From Stutzerimonas decontaminans (GTDB taxonomy: Bacteria; Pseudomonadota; Gammaproteobacteria; Pseudomonadales; Pseudomonadaceae): a DNA stretch of 64,000 nucleotides. The stretch spans positions 1,240,001-1,304,000 of the forward strand of contig NZ_CP007509.1 of NCBI RefSeq assembly GCF_000661915.1, read 5' to 3'. Positions 21,327 to 30,270 of the stretch are shown here, piece by piece (within the stretch, counting starts at the first letter, position 1; the number at the start of each line of letters is the position of its first letter). Both the position numbers and the translations under genes were made by a program. Below the pieces are notes generated by a model. That model was not told where the DNA came from. It did not search any database and saw only the letters and a program-made list of their open reading frames with translations.

Positions 21327-21968
21327 GTGACCTCGGGTACCGAAGAAGAAACACTGGCGCAGATCAAAGACTGGTGGCAGCGCAACGGCAAGCCCCTTCT
21401 GTTGGGTGCTGTGCTTGCCCTGGTGTTGGTGTTCGGCTGGCAGTTCTGGCAGAACCATCAGGTCAACCAGGCGCAGAATGCCTCGGTGGTTTATCAGCAG
21501 CTGCTCGGCGCGGCGCTGGAAGACGGCGAAGCGGATGCAGCGGAAGTTTCGCGACTGGGCAATCTACTGAAGAAAGATTTCGCCGGCACGCATTATGCGC
21601 AGTACGGCAGTCTGTTCGTAGCCAAGGTGGCCGTGGAGTCGGGCCGGTTGGACGAGGCGGCGAGCGAGCTGCGCGCCGTTGTCGACAAACCGGCTGATAA
21701 GACGCTGGACGAGTTGGCGCGTCAGCGACTGGCGCGCGTGCTGGCGGCACAGGACAAGGCTGAGGAGGCGCTCAAGCTGCTGGATGGCAAGGTCGATCAG
21801 CCATTCGCCGCCAGCCGCGAAGAACTCAAGGGCGATCTGCTGGTGCAGCTTGGCCGCAACGACGACGCTCATGCCGCTTACACCAAGGCCAAGGAATCGC
21901 TGTCCCAGGATGCCGCCATTGGTGGCCTGCAAATGAAGCTGGATGATCTGGCCCGAGGGGAGGCGTAA
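21327..21968 (+). CDS. Tetratricopeptide membrane protein YfgM
   Basis: A 213-residue inner-membrane protein of the YfgM family, an ancillary factor near the Sec translocon and periplasmic chaperones. A short cytoplasmic N-terminus (SGTEEETLAQIKDWWQRNG) precedes one membrane helix (about 24-44), then a periplasmic helical repeat domain. The start is GTG 21327 with AAAGGAG upstream. It stands 27 nt after hisS and 3 nt before bamB, the usual order. Confidence 0.9.
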   Translation: MTSGTEEETLAQIKDWWQRNGKPLLLGAVLALVLVFGWQFWQNHQVNQAQNASVVYQQLLGAALEDGEADAAEVSRLGNLLKKDFAGTHYAQYGSLFVAKVAVESGRLDEAASELRAVVDKPADKTLDELARQRLARVLAAQDKAEEALKLLDGKVDQPFAASREELKGDLLVQLGRNDDAHAAYTKAKESLSQDAAIGGLQMKLDDLARGEA

Positions 21969-21971
21969 ACA

Positions 21972-23120
21972 ATGCGCTGGAAGACTGCAGCGTTGCTGAC
22001 CTTGGCCGTACTGGCCGCAGGTTGCAGCAGCAAGGACACCAAACAGCCGGAGCCGGCAGAACTGGTCAAGTTCAAGGCTGAAATTTCCTTGAAAAAGGAA
22101 TGGAGCCGCTCAATCGGCGAAGGCCAGGGCAAGACCTATAATCTGCTGACGCCAGTGGTATACGGCGATCAGATCTATGCCGCCGATGTCGAAGGGCTGG
22201 TGGTTTCCATGGACCGCCTGACCGGCAAGGTCAACTGGAAGAAGAAGCTCGACAAGCCGGTATCCGGCGCAGTCGGTGCCGGATACGGTCTCGTACTGGT
22301 CGGCACCCTGCGCGGGGAAGTGCTGGCACTGGACGTCAGTACGGGCGAGGAGCGCTGGCGCAGTCAGGTCAGCAGTGAAGTGCTGGCCGCTCCGGCCGTC
22401 AACGGTGACATCGTGCTGGTCCAGACCCAGGATGATCGCCTGATCGCCCTGGAAATGGACACCGGCGCGCAGCGCTGGAGCTATGAAAGTTCGCCTGCCG
22501 TGCTGACGTTGCGCGGCACTGGCGCGCCACTGCTGACCAATCAGCTGGCCATCGCCGGTCTTTCGAGTGGCAAGGTCGTTGCGCTGGATACCCGCCGCGG
22601 ACTTCCGGTTTGGGAGCAGCGCGTAGCCATTCCGCAAGGTCGTTCGGAGCTCGATCGGGTCGTTGATATCGACGGTGGTCTGCTGCTGTCCGGCGGCACG
22701 CTTTACGTCGCAAGCTATCAGGGCCGTGCCGCAGCGCTGGAACTGGAGAGTGGTCGTATCCTCTGGCAGCGCGATGCCTCCAGTTATTCGGGCGCCGCGC
22801 TGGGTTATGGCAGTGTTTATCTGAGCCTTGCCGACGGCACCGTCGAAGGCATCGATGAGCGCTCCACCACTGCCTTGTGGCGTAACGATTCCTTGGCCCG
22901 TCGCCAGCTTTCGGCTCCCGCCGTGTTTTCCAGCTATGTTGTGGTGGGCGACATCGAAGGCTATCTGCATCTGCTGAGCCAGGTCGATGGTCGTTTCGTC
23001 GCCCGCGAGCGTATCGACAGCTCCGGCGTACGTGCACGGCCAGTAGTCGAAGGTGACTGGCTGTACGCATTCGGCAACGACGGCAAGCTGGTGGCGCTGA
23101 CGATTCGTCAGGCCGACTGA
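21972..23120 (+). CDS. bamB: Outer-membrane assembly lipoprotein BamB
   Basis: BamB is the beta-propeller lipoprotein of the BAM complex that inserts beta-barrel proteins into the outer membrane. The 382-residue product has a lipobox signal peptide (LAVLAAGC, Cys about 18) and PQQ-like repeats such as VVSMDRLTGKVNW, VLALDVSTGEERW, LIALEMDTGAQRW and AALELESGRILWQR. It is translationally close to yfgM. Confidence 0.95.
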   Translation: MRWKTAALLTLAVLAAGCSSKDTKQPEPAELVKFKAEISLKKEWSRSIGEGQGKTYNLLTPVVYGDQIYAADVEGLVVSMDRLTGKVNWKKKLDKPVSGAVGAGYGLVLVGTLRGEVLALDVSTGEERWRSQVSSEVLAAPAVNGDIVLVQTQDDRLIALEMDTGAQRWSYESSPAVLTLRGTGAPLLTNQLAIAGLSSGKVVALDTRRGLPVWEQRVAIPQGRSELDRVVDIDGGLLLSGGTLYVASYQGRAAALELESGRILWQRDASSYSGAALGYGSVYLSLADGTVEGIDERSTTALWRNDSLARRQLSAPAVFSSYVVVGDIEGYLHLLSQVDGRFVARERIDSSGVRARPVVEGDWLYAFGNDGKLVALTIRQAD

Positions 23121-23137
23121 CCGCAGGTTGTGCCTAC

Positions 23138-23187
23138 GGCTCCGCCTGGCGGAGCCATGAATATTCGGCCGCTGCCTTGCAGCGGCC
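23138..23187 (+). terminator. Two consecutive hairpins between bamB and der
   Basis: GGCTCCGCC (23138-23146) with GGCGGAGCC (23148-23156), then GGCCGCTG (23167-23174) with CAGCGGCC (23180-23187) followed by TTCGTGTTTT. The second could be a weak intrinsic terminator; partial read-through into der is likely because the ribosome-binding site follows closely. Confidence 0.55.
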
Positions 23188-23222
23188 TTCGTGTTTTCTG
23201 AAATATCGCAGTGGAGAGCCGC

Positions 23223-24716
23223 ATGGTTCCCGTAATCGCCCTGGTGGGCCGCCCGAACGTCGGCAAGTCCACCCTGTTCAACCGCCTGACCAAGAGCCGC
23301 GACGCCATCGTTGCCGAATACGCCGGTCTGACCCGTGACCGCCAGTACGGCGAGGCCAAGTGGCAGGGGCGGACCTATATCGTGATCGACACTGGCGGTA
23401 TTTCCGGTGACGAAGAGGGCATTGATGCCAAGATGGCCGAGCAATCACTGCAGGCCATCGAAGAGGCCGATGCCGTGCTGTTCATGGTCGATGCCCGCGC
23501 CGGAATGACCGCGGCGGACCAGATGATCGGCGAGCATCTGCGCAAGCGAAACAAGCGCTGCTTCCTGGTGGCGAACAAGGTCGACAGCGTCGACCCGGAC
23601 ATCGCCCGCGCGGAATTCAGTCCGCTGGGTCTGGGTGATGCGCTACCGATCGCCGCCGCTCACGGCCGTGGCATCAGTCACATGCTCGAAGAAGCGCTGG
23701 GCATTTTCCCCAAGGACAATGCCGAGGACGCCGAAGGCGTCGACGCTGCCGAGTTGATCGACGGTGAGGAAGTCGTCGCCGAGGGCCAGGAGCCCAAGCG
23801 CATCCCCGGGCCCAGCGAGAAAGACGGCATCAAGATCGCCATCATCGGTCGCCCCAATGTCGGCAAGTCGACGCTGGTCAACCGCATGCTCGGCGAGGAG
23901 CGGGTCATCGTCTACGACCAGGCCGGCACCACCCGGGACAGCATCTACATCCCCTTCGAGCGTGACGACGAGAAATACACCCTGATCGACACCGCAGGCG
24001 TACGTCGTCGCGGCAAGATCTTCGAGGCGGTGGAAAAGTTCTCGGTAGTCAAAACGCTACAGGCTATCCAGGATGCCAACGTGGTCATCTTCGTCATGGA
24101 TGCCCGCGAAGGGGTCGTCGAGCACGACCTCAATCTGCTGGGCTTCGTGCTGGAAACCGGTCGCGCGCTGGTCATCGCCCTGAACAAGTGGGACGGCATG
24201 GAGCCGGGCGAGCGCGACTATGTGAAGACCGAGCTGGAGCGCCGGCTGTTCTTCGTCGATTTCGCCGATATCCACTTCATCTCAGCCAAGCACGGCACCG
24301 GCGTGGGCCATCTGTACAAGTCGGTACAGGCTGCATTCAAGTCGGCCATTACCCGCTGGCCGACCAGCCGCCTTACGCAGATCCTCGAGGACGCGGTGCG
24401 CGAACACGCACCACCGATGGTTGCCAGCCGTCGGATCAAGCTCCGTTATGCGCACCTGGGTGGCGCCAATCCGCCACTGATCGTGATTCACGGAAACCAG
24501 GTGGATTCGATACCCAAGTCGTATACGCGCTATCTGGAGAACACCTATCGGCGTGTTTTGAAGCTGGTCGGTACGCCCATCCGGATCGAGTACAAGGGCG
24601 GAGAAAACCCTTACGAGGGCAAGAAAAACACGCTTACCGACCGCCAGGTCAACAAGAAGCGCCGTCTCATGTCGCACCACAAGAAGGCCGAGAAGAAGCG
24701 CCGCGACAAGCGCTGA
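23223..24716 (+). CDS. der: Ribosome assembly GTPase Der (EngA)
   Basis: A GTPase with two tandem G domains, needed for 50S subunit maturation. The 497-residue product has Walker [10 protein letters not shown] near residue 8 and again GRPNVGKST near 210, with DTGG/DTAG and NKVD/NKWD motifs in each half, and a C-terminal KH-like domain ending in a basic [11 protein letters not shown] tail. ATG 23223 follows GGAGAGCC; the GTG at 23211 is an upstream extension. Confidence 0.97.
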   Translation: MVPVIALVGRPNVGKSTLFNRLTKSRDAIVAEYAGLTRDRQYGEAKWQGRTYIVIDTGGISGDEEGIDAKMAEQSLQAIEEADAVLFMVDARAGMTAADQMIGEHLRKRNKRCFLVANKVDSVDPDIARAEFSPLGLGDALPIAAAHGRGISHMLEEALGIFPKDNAEDAEGVDAAELIDGEEVVAEGQEPKRIPGPSEKDGIKIAIIGRPNVGKSTLVNRMLGEERVIVYDQAGTTRDSIYIPFERDDEKYTLIDTAGVRRRGKIFEAVEKFSVVKTLQAIQDANVVIFVMDAREGVVEHDLNLLGFVLETGRALVIALNKWDGMEPGERDYVKTELERRLFFVDFADIHFISAKHGTGVGHLYKSVQAAFKSAITRWPTSRLTQILEDAVREHAPPMVASRRIKLRYAHLGGANPPLIVIHGNQVDSIPKSYTRYLENTYRRVLKLVGTPIRIEYKGGENPYEGKKNTLTDRQVNKKRRLMSHHKKAEKKRRDKR

Positions 24717-24720
24717 CTGC

Positions 24721-25515
24721 TCAGCGATCTCCGTCGAACGACTGGTCCATATCCAGGGCCGGTCGTGCGTGGCGCGGCGTGCCGGCCTGGCGCGCCGGGT
24801 TGCCGACCACCGTGGTATGTGGCGCAACGGGATGCAGCACGATGCTGCCGGCACCCACCTTGGCCCCCTCGCCAATCTCGATATTGCCGAGAATCTTCGC
24901 GCCTGCGCCGATCATCACCCCGCTGCGAACCTTCGGATGACGGTCGCCGCCTTCCTTGCCGGTGCCGCCCAGGGTAACGCCCTGCAAAATCGACACGTCA
25001 TCGCCTACCACCGCGGTCTCGCCAATGACGATGCCGGTGCCGTGGTCGAGCATGATGCCACTACCGATGCGGCTGGCCGGGTTGATATCGATACCGAGGC
25101 GTTCGTTGCAGCGCGCCTGGATGAACATCGCCAGCAGACGCTCGCCCCGGGCTTGCAGGTCGTGCCCGACGCGATAGGCCTGCAGGGCAAGAAAGCCTTT
25201 TGAAAACAGAAAGACTTCCAGTGCCGTATCGAACGCCGGATCGCGGCTGACGATTGCCTGCAAGTCGCTGCACGCCGCCTCGGCGAGCTGTGGGGCGTGG
25301 TGGTGTATGCCGGCGAAGCGATCGGCCAACGTGTGGCTCTGGTCGGCGTTTTCGGCCAGCGCATGGCCGATGCGATACGCCAGCGCACAGCCGAAGTCGG
25401 GACGATCGAGGACGGCCTGGCGAAACACCGTGGCCAGCGTCGGCTCCGTATCCAGTGCATGTTGCGCCTGATTGCGCAGGTCGTTCCACAAAGCGCTGAC
25501 GGAATGGCTCGGCAT
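24721..25515 (-). CDS. Second serine O-acetyltransferase (CysE paralogue)
   Basis: A 264-residue protein with the full N-terminal SATase helical domain (residues about 5-140) and a hexapeptide beta-helix containing [31 protein letters not shown] and HPKV, the catalytic and acetyl-CoA-binding elements. It is of the E. coli CysE type rather than the short EpsC type at 8915. ATG 25515 follows AAGGAATTTCCC; the frame upstream of it is not family-like. It converges on der with 4 nt between stops. It probably makes O-acetylserine; why two are needed is not visible. Confidence 0.92.
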   Translation of the reverse strand: MPSHSVSALWNDLRNQAQHALDTEPTLATVFRQAVLDRPDFGCALAYRIGHALAENADQSHTLADRFAGIHHHAPQLAEAACSDLQAIVSRDPAFDTALEVFLFSKGFLALQAYRVGHDLQARGERLLAMFIQARCNERLGIDINPASRIGSGIMLDHGTGIVIGETAVVGDDVSILQGVTLGGTGKEGGDRHPKVRSGVMIGAGAKILGNIEIGEGAKVGAGSIVLHPVAPHTTVVGNPARQAGTPRHARPALDMDQSFDGDR

Positions 25516-25673
25516 GGGAAATTCCTTATGTTCGATACGAGTGATGCCCGTTGGCTGCAACTGTAGCAGTCCGACAGCGGCTGCTGTGGCGGCCTCGTAT
25601 CGGGCAGTCGTCATCGGCTATTCTGTTTGCCTTCCTGCCGTCCCCCATGCGGCAGGCTTGTCGGAAGGCCGTC

Positions 25674-26822
25674 ATGCTCATCAGTAAACTGCCCAACGTT
25701 GGCACCACCATTTTCACCACCATGTCGCAGCTGGCTGCGGACACGGGGGCGTTGAACCTGTCCCAGGGCTTTCCCGATTTCGACGGCCCTGAGGCATTGC
25801 GCGAAGCCGTCGCGCGCCACGTCATGGCGGGACACAACCAGTACGCGCCGATGACCGGTCTGCCGGCGTTGCGTGAGCAGGTCGCGGCGAAGGTCGCTGA
25901 CTTATATAGGCGCGATGTGGATGCCGCCGCCGAGGTCACCATCACCCCCGGCGCTACCCAGGCCATTTTCTGCGCGATCCAGGCGGCGATCCGCCCCGGT
26001 GACGAGGTCATCGTATTCGACCCCTGCTACGACAGTTACGAGCCATCGGTCCAGCTGGCTGGTGGCGTCTGCATCCACCAGCAGCTGAGCCTGTCGGATT
26101 TCCGCATCGACTGGCAGCGCCTGGCTGACGCCATCACACCGCGCACGCGGATGATCGTGCTGAACACGCCACACAATCCCAGCGGCGCATTGATCGATGC
26201 CGATGATCTCGATCGGCTGGCTGCGCTGATTCGCGAGCGCGATATCTACCTGCTTAGCGACGAGGTCTATGAACACCTGCTGTTCGACGGCCGCGAGCAT
26301 GCCAGCGTGCTCCGCCATGATGAGCTCTACCAGCGTGCATTCGTCATCAGTTCCTTTGGCAAGACGTACCACGTCACCGGCTGGAAAACCGGATACGTCG
26401 TTGCGCCGCCGATGCTCAGCGTCGAGCTGCGCAAGGTGCATCAGTACGTCAGTTTCACCGGCGTGACGCCGCTGCAGTGGGCCTTGGCCGATTTCATGGC
26501 GGCGCATCCCGAGCACATCACCGAATTGCCGGCGTTCTACCAGGCCAAGCGCGATCTGTTCTGCGATCTGCTGGCCGGTTCCCGCTTCAGCTTTACCCGT
26601 GCTGCCGGCACCTACTTCCAGCTGGCCGATTATTCGGCGATTCGCCCTGATCTCGACGACGTCGCCATGGCCGAGTGGCTGACCCGCGAGCACGGCGTTG
26701 CATGCATTCCGATATCGGTTTTCTACCAGAACCCGCCGGCCGATCTCAGGCTGGTGCGCTTCTGCTTTGCCAAACGAGAGGAGACGCTGCGACAAGCGGC
26801 GGAACGACTATGCGCGATTTAA
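25674..26822 (+). CDS. Methionine/glutamine-type aminotransferase (YbdL family)
   Basis: A fold-type I PLP aminotransferase of 382 residues, class I/II. ITPGATQAIFCAIQA, NTPHNPSGA and SSFGKTYHVTGWKTGYVVAP with the PLP lysine are present. The family (YbdL, KAT-like) prefers methionine, glutamine or aromatic amino acids with keto acids. ATG 25674 follows GGAAGG; the longer frame is excluded. It overlaps the next gene by 13 nt, which encodes an omega-amidase-like hydrolase, a pairing that suits methionine salvage and removal of alpha-ketoglutaramate. Confidence 0.9.
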   Translation: MLISKLPNVGTTIFTTMSQLAADTGALNLSQGFPDFDGPEALREAVARHVMAGHNQYAPMTGLPALREQVAAKVADLYRRDVDAAAEVTITPGATQAIFCAIQAAIRPGDEVIVFDPCYDSYEPSVQLAGGVCIHQQLSLSDFRIDWQRLADAITPRTRMIVLNTPHNPSGALIDADDLDRLAALIRERDIYLLSDEVYEHLLFDGREHASVLRHDELYQRAFVISSFGKTYHVTGWKTGYVVAPPMLSVELRKVHQYVSFTGVTPLQWALADFMAAHPEHITELPAFYQAKRDLFCDLLAGSRFSFTRAAGTYFQLADYSAIRPDLDDVAMAEWLTREHGVACIPISVFYQNPPADLRLVRFCFAKREETLRQAAERLCAI

Positions 26823-27604
26823 ACAATCTGCCCGACCTGGAACTGGCGCTGGTCCAGACCAGCCTGATCTGGCAGGACGCTGCCGCCAATCACGAACGCT
26901 TCGCCACGCTGCTGGATCAGGCCAGCGGCGCGGATCTGATCGTGCTGCCGGAAATGTTCACCACCGGCTTCTCCATGGAATCTTCCGCGCTCGCCGAGCC
27001 GGAGGAGGGCGCTACCTATGCCTGGTTGCGCACCCAGGCCGCACGGCTGGAAGCGGTGATCACCGGCAGCGTGATCATCGAGGCGGCGGACGGCAGTCAC
27101 CGCAACCGCCTGCTCTGGGCGCGTCCGGATGGTGAGGTGCTGCACTATGACAAGCGCCACCTGTTCCGCATGGCTGGAGAGCACAAGCACTACACCCCCG
27201 GGCAGCAGCAGGCGTTGTTCGAGCTGAACGGCTGGCGCGTGCGCCCGCTGATCTGCTACGACCTGCGCTTCCCTGTTTGGAGTCGCGACCCGCACGGCAC
27301 CGACCTGCTGCTCTACACGGCAAACTGGCCAGCCGCGCGTCGCGATGCCTGGAATCGCCTGCTGCCGGCGCGTGCCATCGAAAATCTGTGCTACGTGGCC
27401 GCGGTCAACCGGGTCGGCGAGGACGGCAAGGGCTACCCGTACAGCGGCGACAGCCAGGTGCTCGACTTCAAGGGCGACACGCTGCTGAACGGCGAAGATC
27501 GCGACGCCGTATTGCGCTGCACATTGCGCGCGCGCGACCTGGCGGCGTTCCGAGAGCGTTTCCCGGCCTATCACGATGGCGACGAGTTCGAGCTGAAACT
27601 CTGA
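26810..27604 (+). CDS. Omega-amidase-type carbon-nitrogen hydrolase (YafV family)
   Basis: A 264-residue nitrilase-superfamily amidase. The catalytic triad is visible: Glu in LIVLPEMFTTGF, Lys in HYDKRHLFRM, and Cys in RPLICYDLRFPVW. The YafV/Nit2 branch hydrolyses alpha-ketoglutaramate or alpha-ketosuccinamate to the keto acid and ammonia. The start overlaps the upstream aminotransferase, so the two are translationally coupled, which supports a transaminase/omega-amidase pathway. Confidence 0.9.
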   Translation: MRDLNNLPDLELALVQTSLIWQDAAANHERFATLLDQASGADLIVLPEMFTTGFSMESSALAEPEEGATYAWLRTQAARLEAVITGSVIIEAADGSHRNRLLWARPDGEVLHYDKRHLFRMAGEHKHYTPGQQQALFELNGWRVRPLICYDLRFPVWSRDPHGTDLLLYTANWPAARRDAWNRLLPARAIENLCYVAAVNRVGEDGKGYPYSGDSQVLDFKGDTLLNGEDRDAVLRCTLRARDLAAFRERFPAYHDGDEFELKL

Positions 27605-27615
27605 CGGAATGCCGA

Positions 27616-27801
27616 TCAGCGCTGTTCAGCGGTCCGCGTGACCAGATAGGTCTGCTTGTGTCCGCGTCGCTGGTAGGTTTCCATCCACCGCTCGGCGCTG
27701 GCGCGATCATGGAAACGCCGCATTTCCACTTCGTTGCCGTTATCGTCGATCCGGTAAAGAACCCAGCTGGGTCGCTGGGCCGCTGATCGCTGCGTATTCA
27801 T
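27616..27801 (-). CDS. Small hypothetical protein, 61 residues
   Basis: A soluble 61-residue protein, charged and rich in Arg, with the middle reading WVLYRIDDNGNEVEMRRF and a C-terminal TYLVTRT. AGGGGAAGCC precedes the ATG, and the codon use fits its neighbours, so it is likely real. The pattern of a short beta-hairpin, helix and strand suggests a SPOR-like or DsrE-unrelated small alpha/beta fold, but I recognise no family. Confidence 0.65.
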   Translation of the reverse strand: MNTQRSAAQRPSWVLYRIDDNGNEVEMRRFHDRASAERWMETYQRRGHKQTYLVTRTAEQR

Positions 27802-27859
27802 TGGCTTCCCCTGAGCAGCAAGCCACCATTCGGAAGTCCAGCCACCTGGGAGGTGTCCG

Positions 27860-28393
27860 GTGAAGAGCCTTCTTCAGCTCAGCGAAGTCTATGCCATTCT
27901 CGAGCCGGGCCCGGTGGTGTTGCTTGGCACCGCGCTGGGCGGGCGGGCCAATCTTATGCCGCTGTCATGGCATTGCATGATGGAGTTTGCGCCACCACTG
28001 GTCGGCTGCGTGGTCAGCGCTGGAAACCATTCGTTCAGCGCCCTGCAGGCCACCGGCGAATGCGTGATCAACGTCCCGACCGAGTCACTCGCTCGGCAAC
28101 TGGTTGGTTGCGGCAATTGTCATGGCGATCAGTGCGACAAGTTCGCCTGTTTCGGGCTTACCCCGTTGCCCTCGGCAGAGGTGGCGGTGCCGCGAGTGGA
28201 GGAGTGCTATGCGAATCTGGAATGCCGCGTGGTGGATCGGCAGCTGGTGGATCGCTACAACTTCTTCATCCTGCAGGTGGTGCAGGCGTGGATCGATCCT
28301 TCCGTCACTGCGCCACGTACGCTGCATCATCGGGGCTACGGCAAGTTCATGCTGGCCGGAAAGGAAATCCAGCTCGCTTCAAAGATGCGTTGA
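27860..28393 (+). CDS. Flavin reductase-like FMN-binding protein
   Basis: A 177-residue split-barrel flavoprotein of the flavin-reductase/DIM6-NTAB family. Features are PGPVVLLGTALGGRANLMPLSWHCMMEFAPPLVGCVVS, the FMN-binding N-terminal half, and YANLECRVVDRQLVDRYNFFI. Eight cysteines are present, several in CGNCHGDQCDKFACFG, more than usual. GTG 27860 follows GGGAGG. The last 15 nt overlap the convergent DUF2784 gene. The physiological substrate is unknown. Confidence 0.85.
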   Translation: MKSLLQLSEVYAILEPGPVVLLGTALGGRANLMPLSWHCMMEFAPPLVGCVVSAGNHSFSALQATGECVINVPTESLARQLVGCGNCHGDQCDKFACFGLTPLPSAEVAVPRVEECYANLECRVVDRQLVDRYNFFILQVVQAWIDPSVTAPRTLHHRGYGKFMLAGKEIQLASKMR

Positions 28394-28750
28394 GCGGCGG
28401 CGTAGCCATACCCAGCCATAGATGCCCACATTGACCAGCAGCACCACCGCGGCCAGCACGTATTGCGCCGGCAGGGTCAGCCAGTCTGGGTAGATCAGCG
28501 GCATCAGATAGTGCTCGACGAAGCCTTCGCTGTAGCCAGCGTCGCCCGCACGTAGACGCAGCAGCTGCTCCCAACGTGTCAGTGGGCATCCACGGTCGGC
28601 TATTTCGACGAATATAGCCCAGGCCGCCGCCGGCAAATGCCATAGCATCATGCTTGGGCGCCACAGGCAAAGGAGGCCGCCCAGCAGAGCGAACAGCACG
28701 AAGGCAAGGTGCAGAAGCAGCAACCCGTCCGCTGCAACGCGGTAGATCAT
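28379..28750 (-). CDS. DUF2784 family membrane protein
   Basis: A 123-residue protein with three predicted membrane helices (about 10-30, 38-52 and 95-117). It has the family signatures LHLAFVLFALLGG, CPLTRWEQ and YSEGFVEHYLMPLIYP. ATG 28750 overlaps the stop of the upstream DUF2238 gene by 4 nt, so they are coupled. The function of the family is unknown. Confidence 0.85.
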   Translation of the reverse strand: MIYRVAADGLLLLHLAFVLFALLGGLLCLWRPSMMLWHLPAAAWAIFVEIADRGCPLTRWEQLLRLRAGDAGYSEGFVEHYLMPLIYPDWLTLPAQYVLAAVVLLVNVGIYGWVWLRRRSTHL

Positions 28751-29382
28751 GGCGATGACCTGGCGGGACGGGCACCGGGCAGCTCGGCAAGCTGGCGGTC
28801 CTGCAGCTTTGTGAACAGCAACAGGCCACTCAGGGCGCCGATCAATGCCAGGAGCATGTCCGACTGGGTATCCCACGGGTCTCCCTGGGTGCCGAGAAAT
28901 TCGATGGCGCCCTGGCCGGCGATCAGCGCCACCCACCACTCGATCAGCTCGTAGAAGGCGCTGATCGCCAGCGCTACGCAGACCACCAGTAGATTGAGCA
29001 TCCAGCCCCTGGCCAGATAGCCGCCGCGCAGCAGAATTTCCCGGGCGATCAGCGCCGGCACCAGCCCCTGCATGAAATGCCCCAGCTTGTCATATGGGTT
29101 ACGACTGAGTTCGAAGAAGTCTTGCACCCAGAAGCCCAATGGCACCCGCGCGTAGGTATAGGCGCCGCCGAGAATGAGTACCAGCGCATGGGCCGCGATC
29201 AGTACGTACAGCAGCTGTGTAAGCGGCGCCCGTTGGTAGGTACAGAGCAGTATCGGCGCCGCGATCAGCACCGGCGCGACCTCCAGTAGCCAGGTCGGCC
29301 TATCGTAGGGAGCTATCCCGGAAACGATCAGCGCCAGCAGGACGGCGCCCACCAGCGCAACATTGACGGAGGTTCGCTGCAT
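28747..29382 (-). CDS. DUF2238 (YjdF-type) inner-membrane protein
   Basis: A 211-residue multi-pass membrane protein with about six helices. It carries the YjdF signature RNPYDKLGHFMQGLVPALIAREIL and a downstream AFYELIEWWVAL with GDPWDTQSDMLLALIGA. The charged residues inside helices suggest a transport or enzymatic membrane site, but no function is established. It is first in a two-gene unit with DUF2784. Confidence 0.9.
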   Translation of the reverse strand: MQRTSVNVALVGAVLLALIVSGIAPYDRPTWLLEVAPVLIAAPILLCTYQRAPLTQLLYVLIAAHALVLILGGAYTYARVPLGFWVQDFFELSRNPYDKLGHFMQGLVPALIAREILLRGGYLARGWMLNLLVVCVALAISAFYELIEWWVALIAGQGAIEFLGTQGDPWDTQSDMLLALIGALSGLLLFTKLQDRQLAELPGARPARSSP

Positions 29383-29456
29383 AGGGTCTGCCTTGGGCGA
29401 ATACTGGCGCTAGCATGGCGCTGCGTTGCAACTACGGCAAGCGGTCGCTTGGAGCG

Positions 29457-30170
29457 TCAGCGCGCAGCGACCGACGGGGCCTTGCTGCAACTTCGCCGGT
29501 CAACGCTGCCGACATGGTCGTTGGCGTTGCCCTGTACGCAGGCGATGCGCTGGTTGCGCCAGCGCTCCCATTCGCTGACCGGGTACTGGCGGTTCCAGAT
29601 GTCGTACAGACGCCGGTCCTGCTTCGACAGGCGCAGCTTGTAGCGCTCGCTCATGTACAGATAGGTGCGGGCAATGGCGCCGCGGCTGTATTCGGGCGGC
29701 ATCGCCGTGCGCTGCTTGAAGTTGACCACGAAGGGACAGGCGCCGTACTGGCTGGGCTTTTCGCTGAGCATGCCGAAGCCGAAATTGCTGCGGTCGCCGT
29801 TGACCTCACCGACCACCGGGACCAGGTTGTGCAGGTCGGCCTCGGCCAGGCTGAAAACGGGGTCCTTGGCGGTGCACTGCTTGCGTCCGCCCTGTTGCCA
29901 GCACTGGCGCTGGTGGCCGATGACCCAGGCCGGCACGATGTGCTCCCACTCCACCCGTTCGGCTCGCTTGGGCTGTTTGCGTGGAATGTAGCCGCAGCTG
30001 CTCAGGTCGATGCGATTGCCTTTGAAACTGCAGCCGCAGTAGAAATCCACTGGTCGTTCGGCATAGATCGTCCAGGCAACCTTCTTCGCTTCGCGGAAGG
30101 TGCGAGGTGCATCGGCATAGGTAATGGAGCAGCAGAACAGGGCAAGCAGGAAAAGGCTGAAGCGGCGCAT
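29457..30170 (-). CDS. endA: Endonuclease I (EndA), secreted DNase
   Basis: A 237-residue protein with signal peptide (about 1-19, ending TYADAP) and the endonuclease I catalytic segments [32 protein letters not shown] and [11 protein letters not shown]. The family cleaves DNA in the periplasm or outside the cell, giving nutrient nucleotides and limiting DNA uptake. Cysteines at CGCS, SCGY and CWQQ..KQC probably form disulfides. It is a single gene with a 100-nt gap to the exporter. Confidence 0.92.
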   Translation of the reverse strand: MRRFSLFLLALFCCSITYADAPRTFREAKKVAWTIYAERPVDFYCGCSFKGNRIDLSSCGYIPRKQPKRAERVEWEHIVPAWVIGHQRQCWQQGGRKQCTAKDPVFSLAEADLHNLVPVVGEVNGDRSNFGFGMLSEKPSQYGACPFVVNFKQRTAMPPEYSRGAIARTYLYMSERYKLRLSKQDRRLYDIWNRQYPVSEWERWRNQRIACVQGNANDHVGSVDRRSCSKAPSVAAR

Positions 30171-30270
30171 GGGGCTCTCGACAACTGAACGAGTGTCGCA
30201 TCCATGCGAAGGGCCGGCATTCTACCGTCCTGGCTATTAAAAGCCATATAAAACAATAACTTGCGTGATA

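Noticed and set aside
29415..30188. A 257-codon plus-strand ORF opposite endA
   Set aside because: The minus-strand endA product has signal peptide and all catalytic segments; the plus frame has none.
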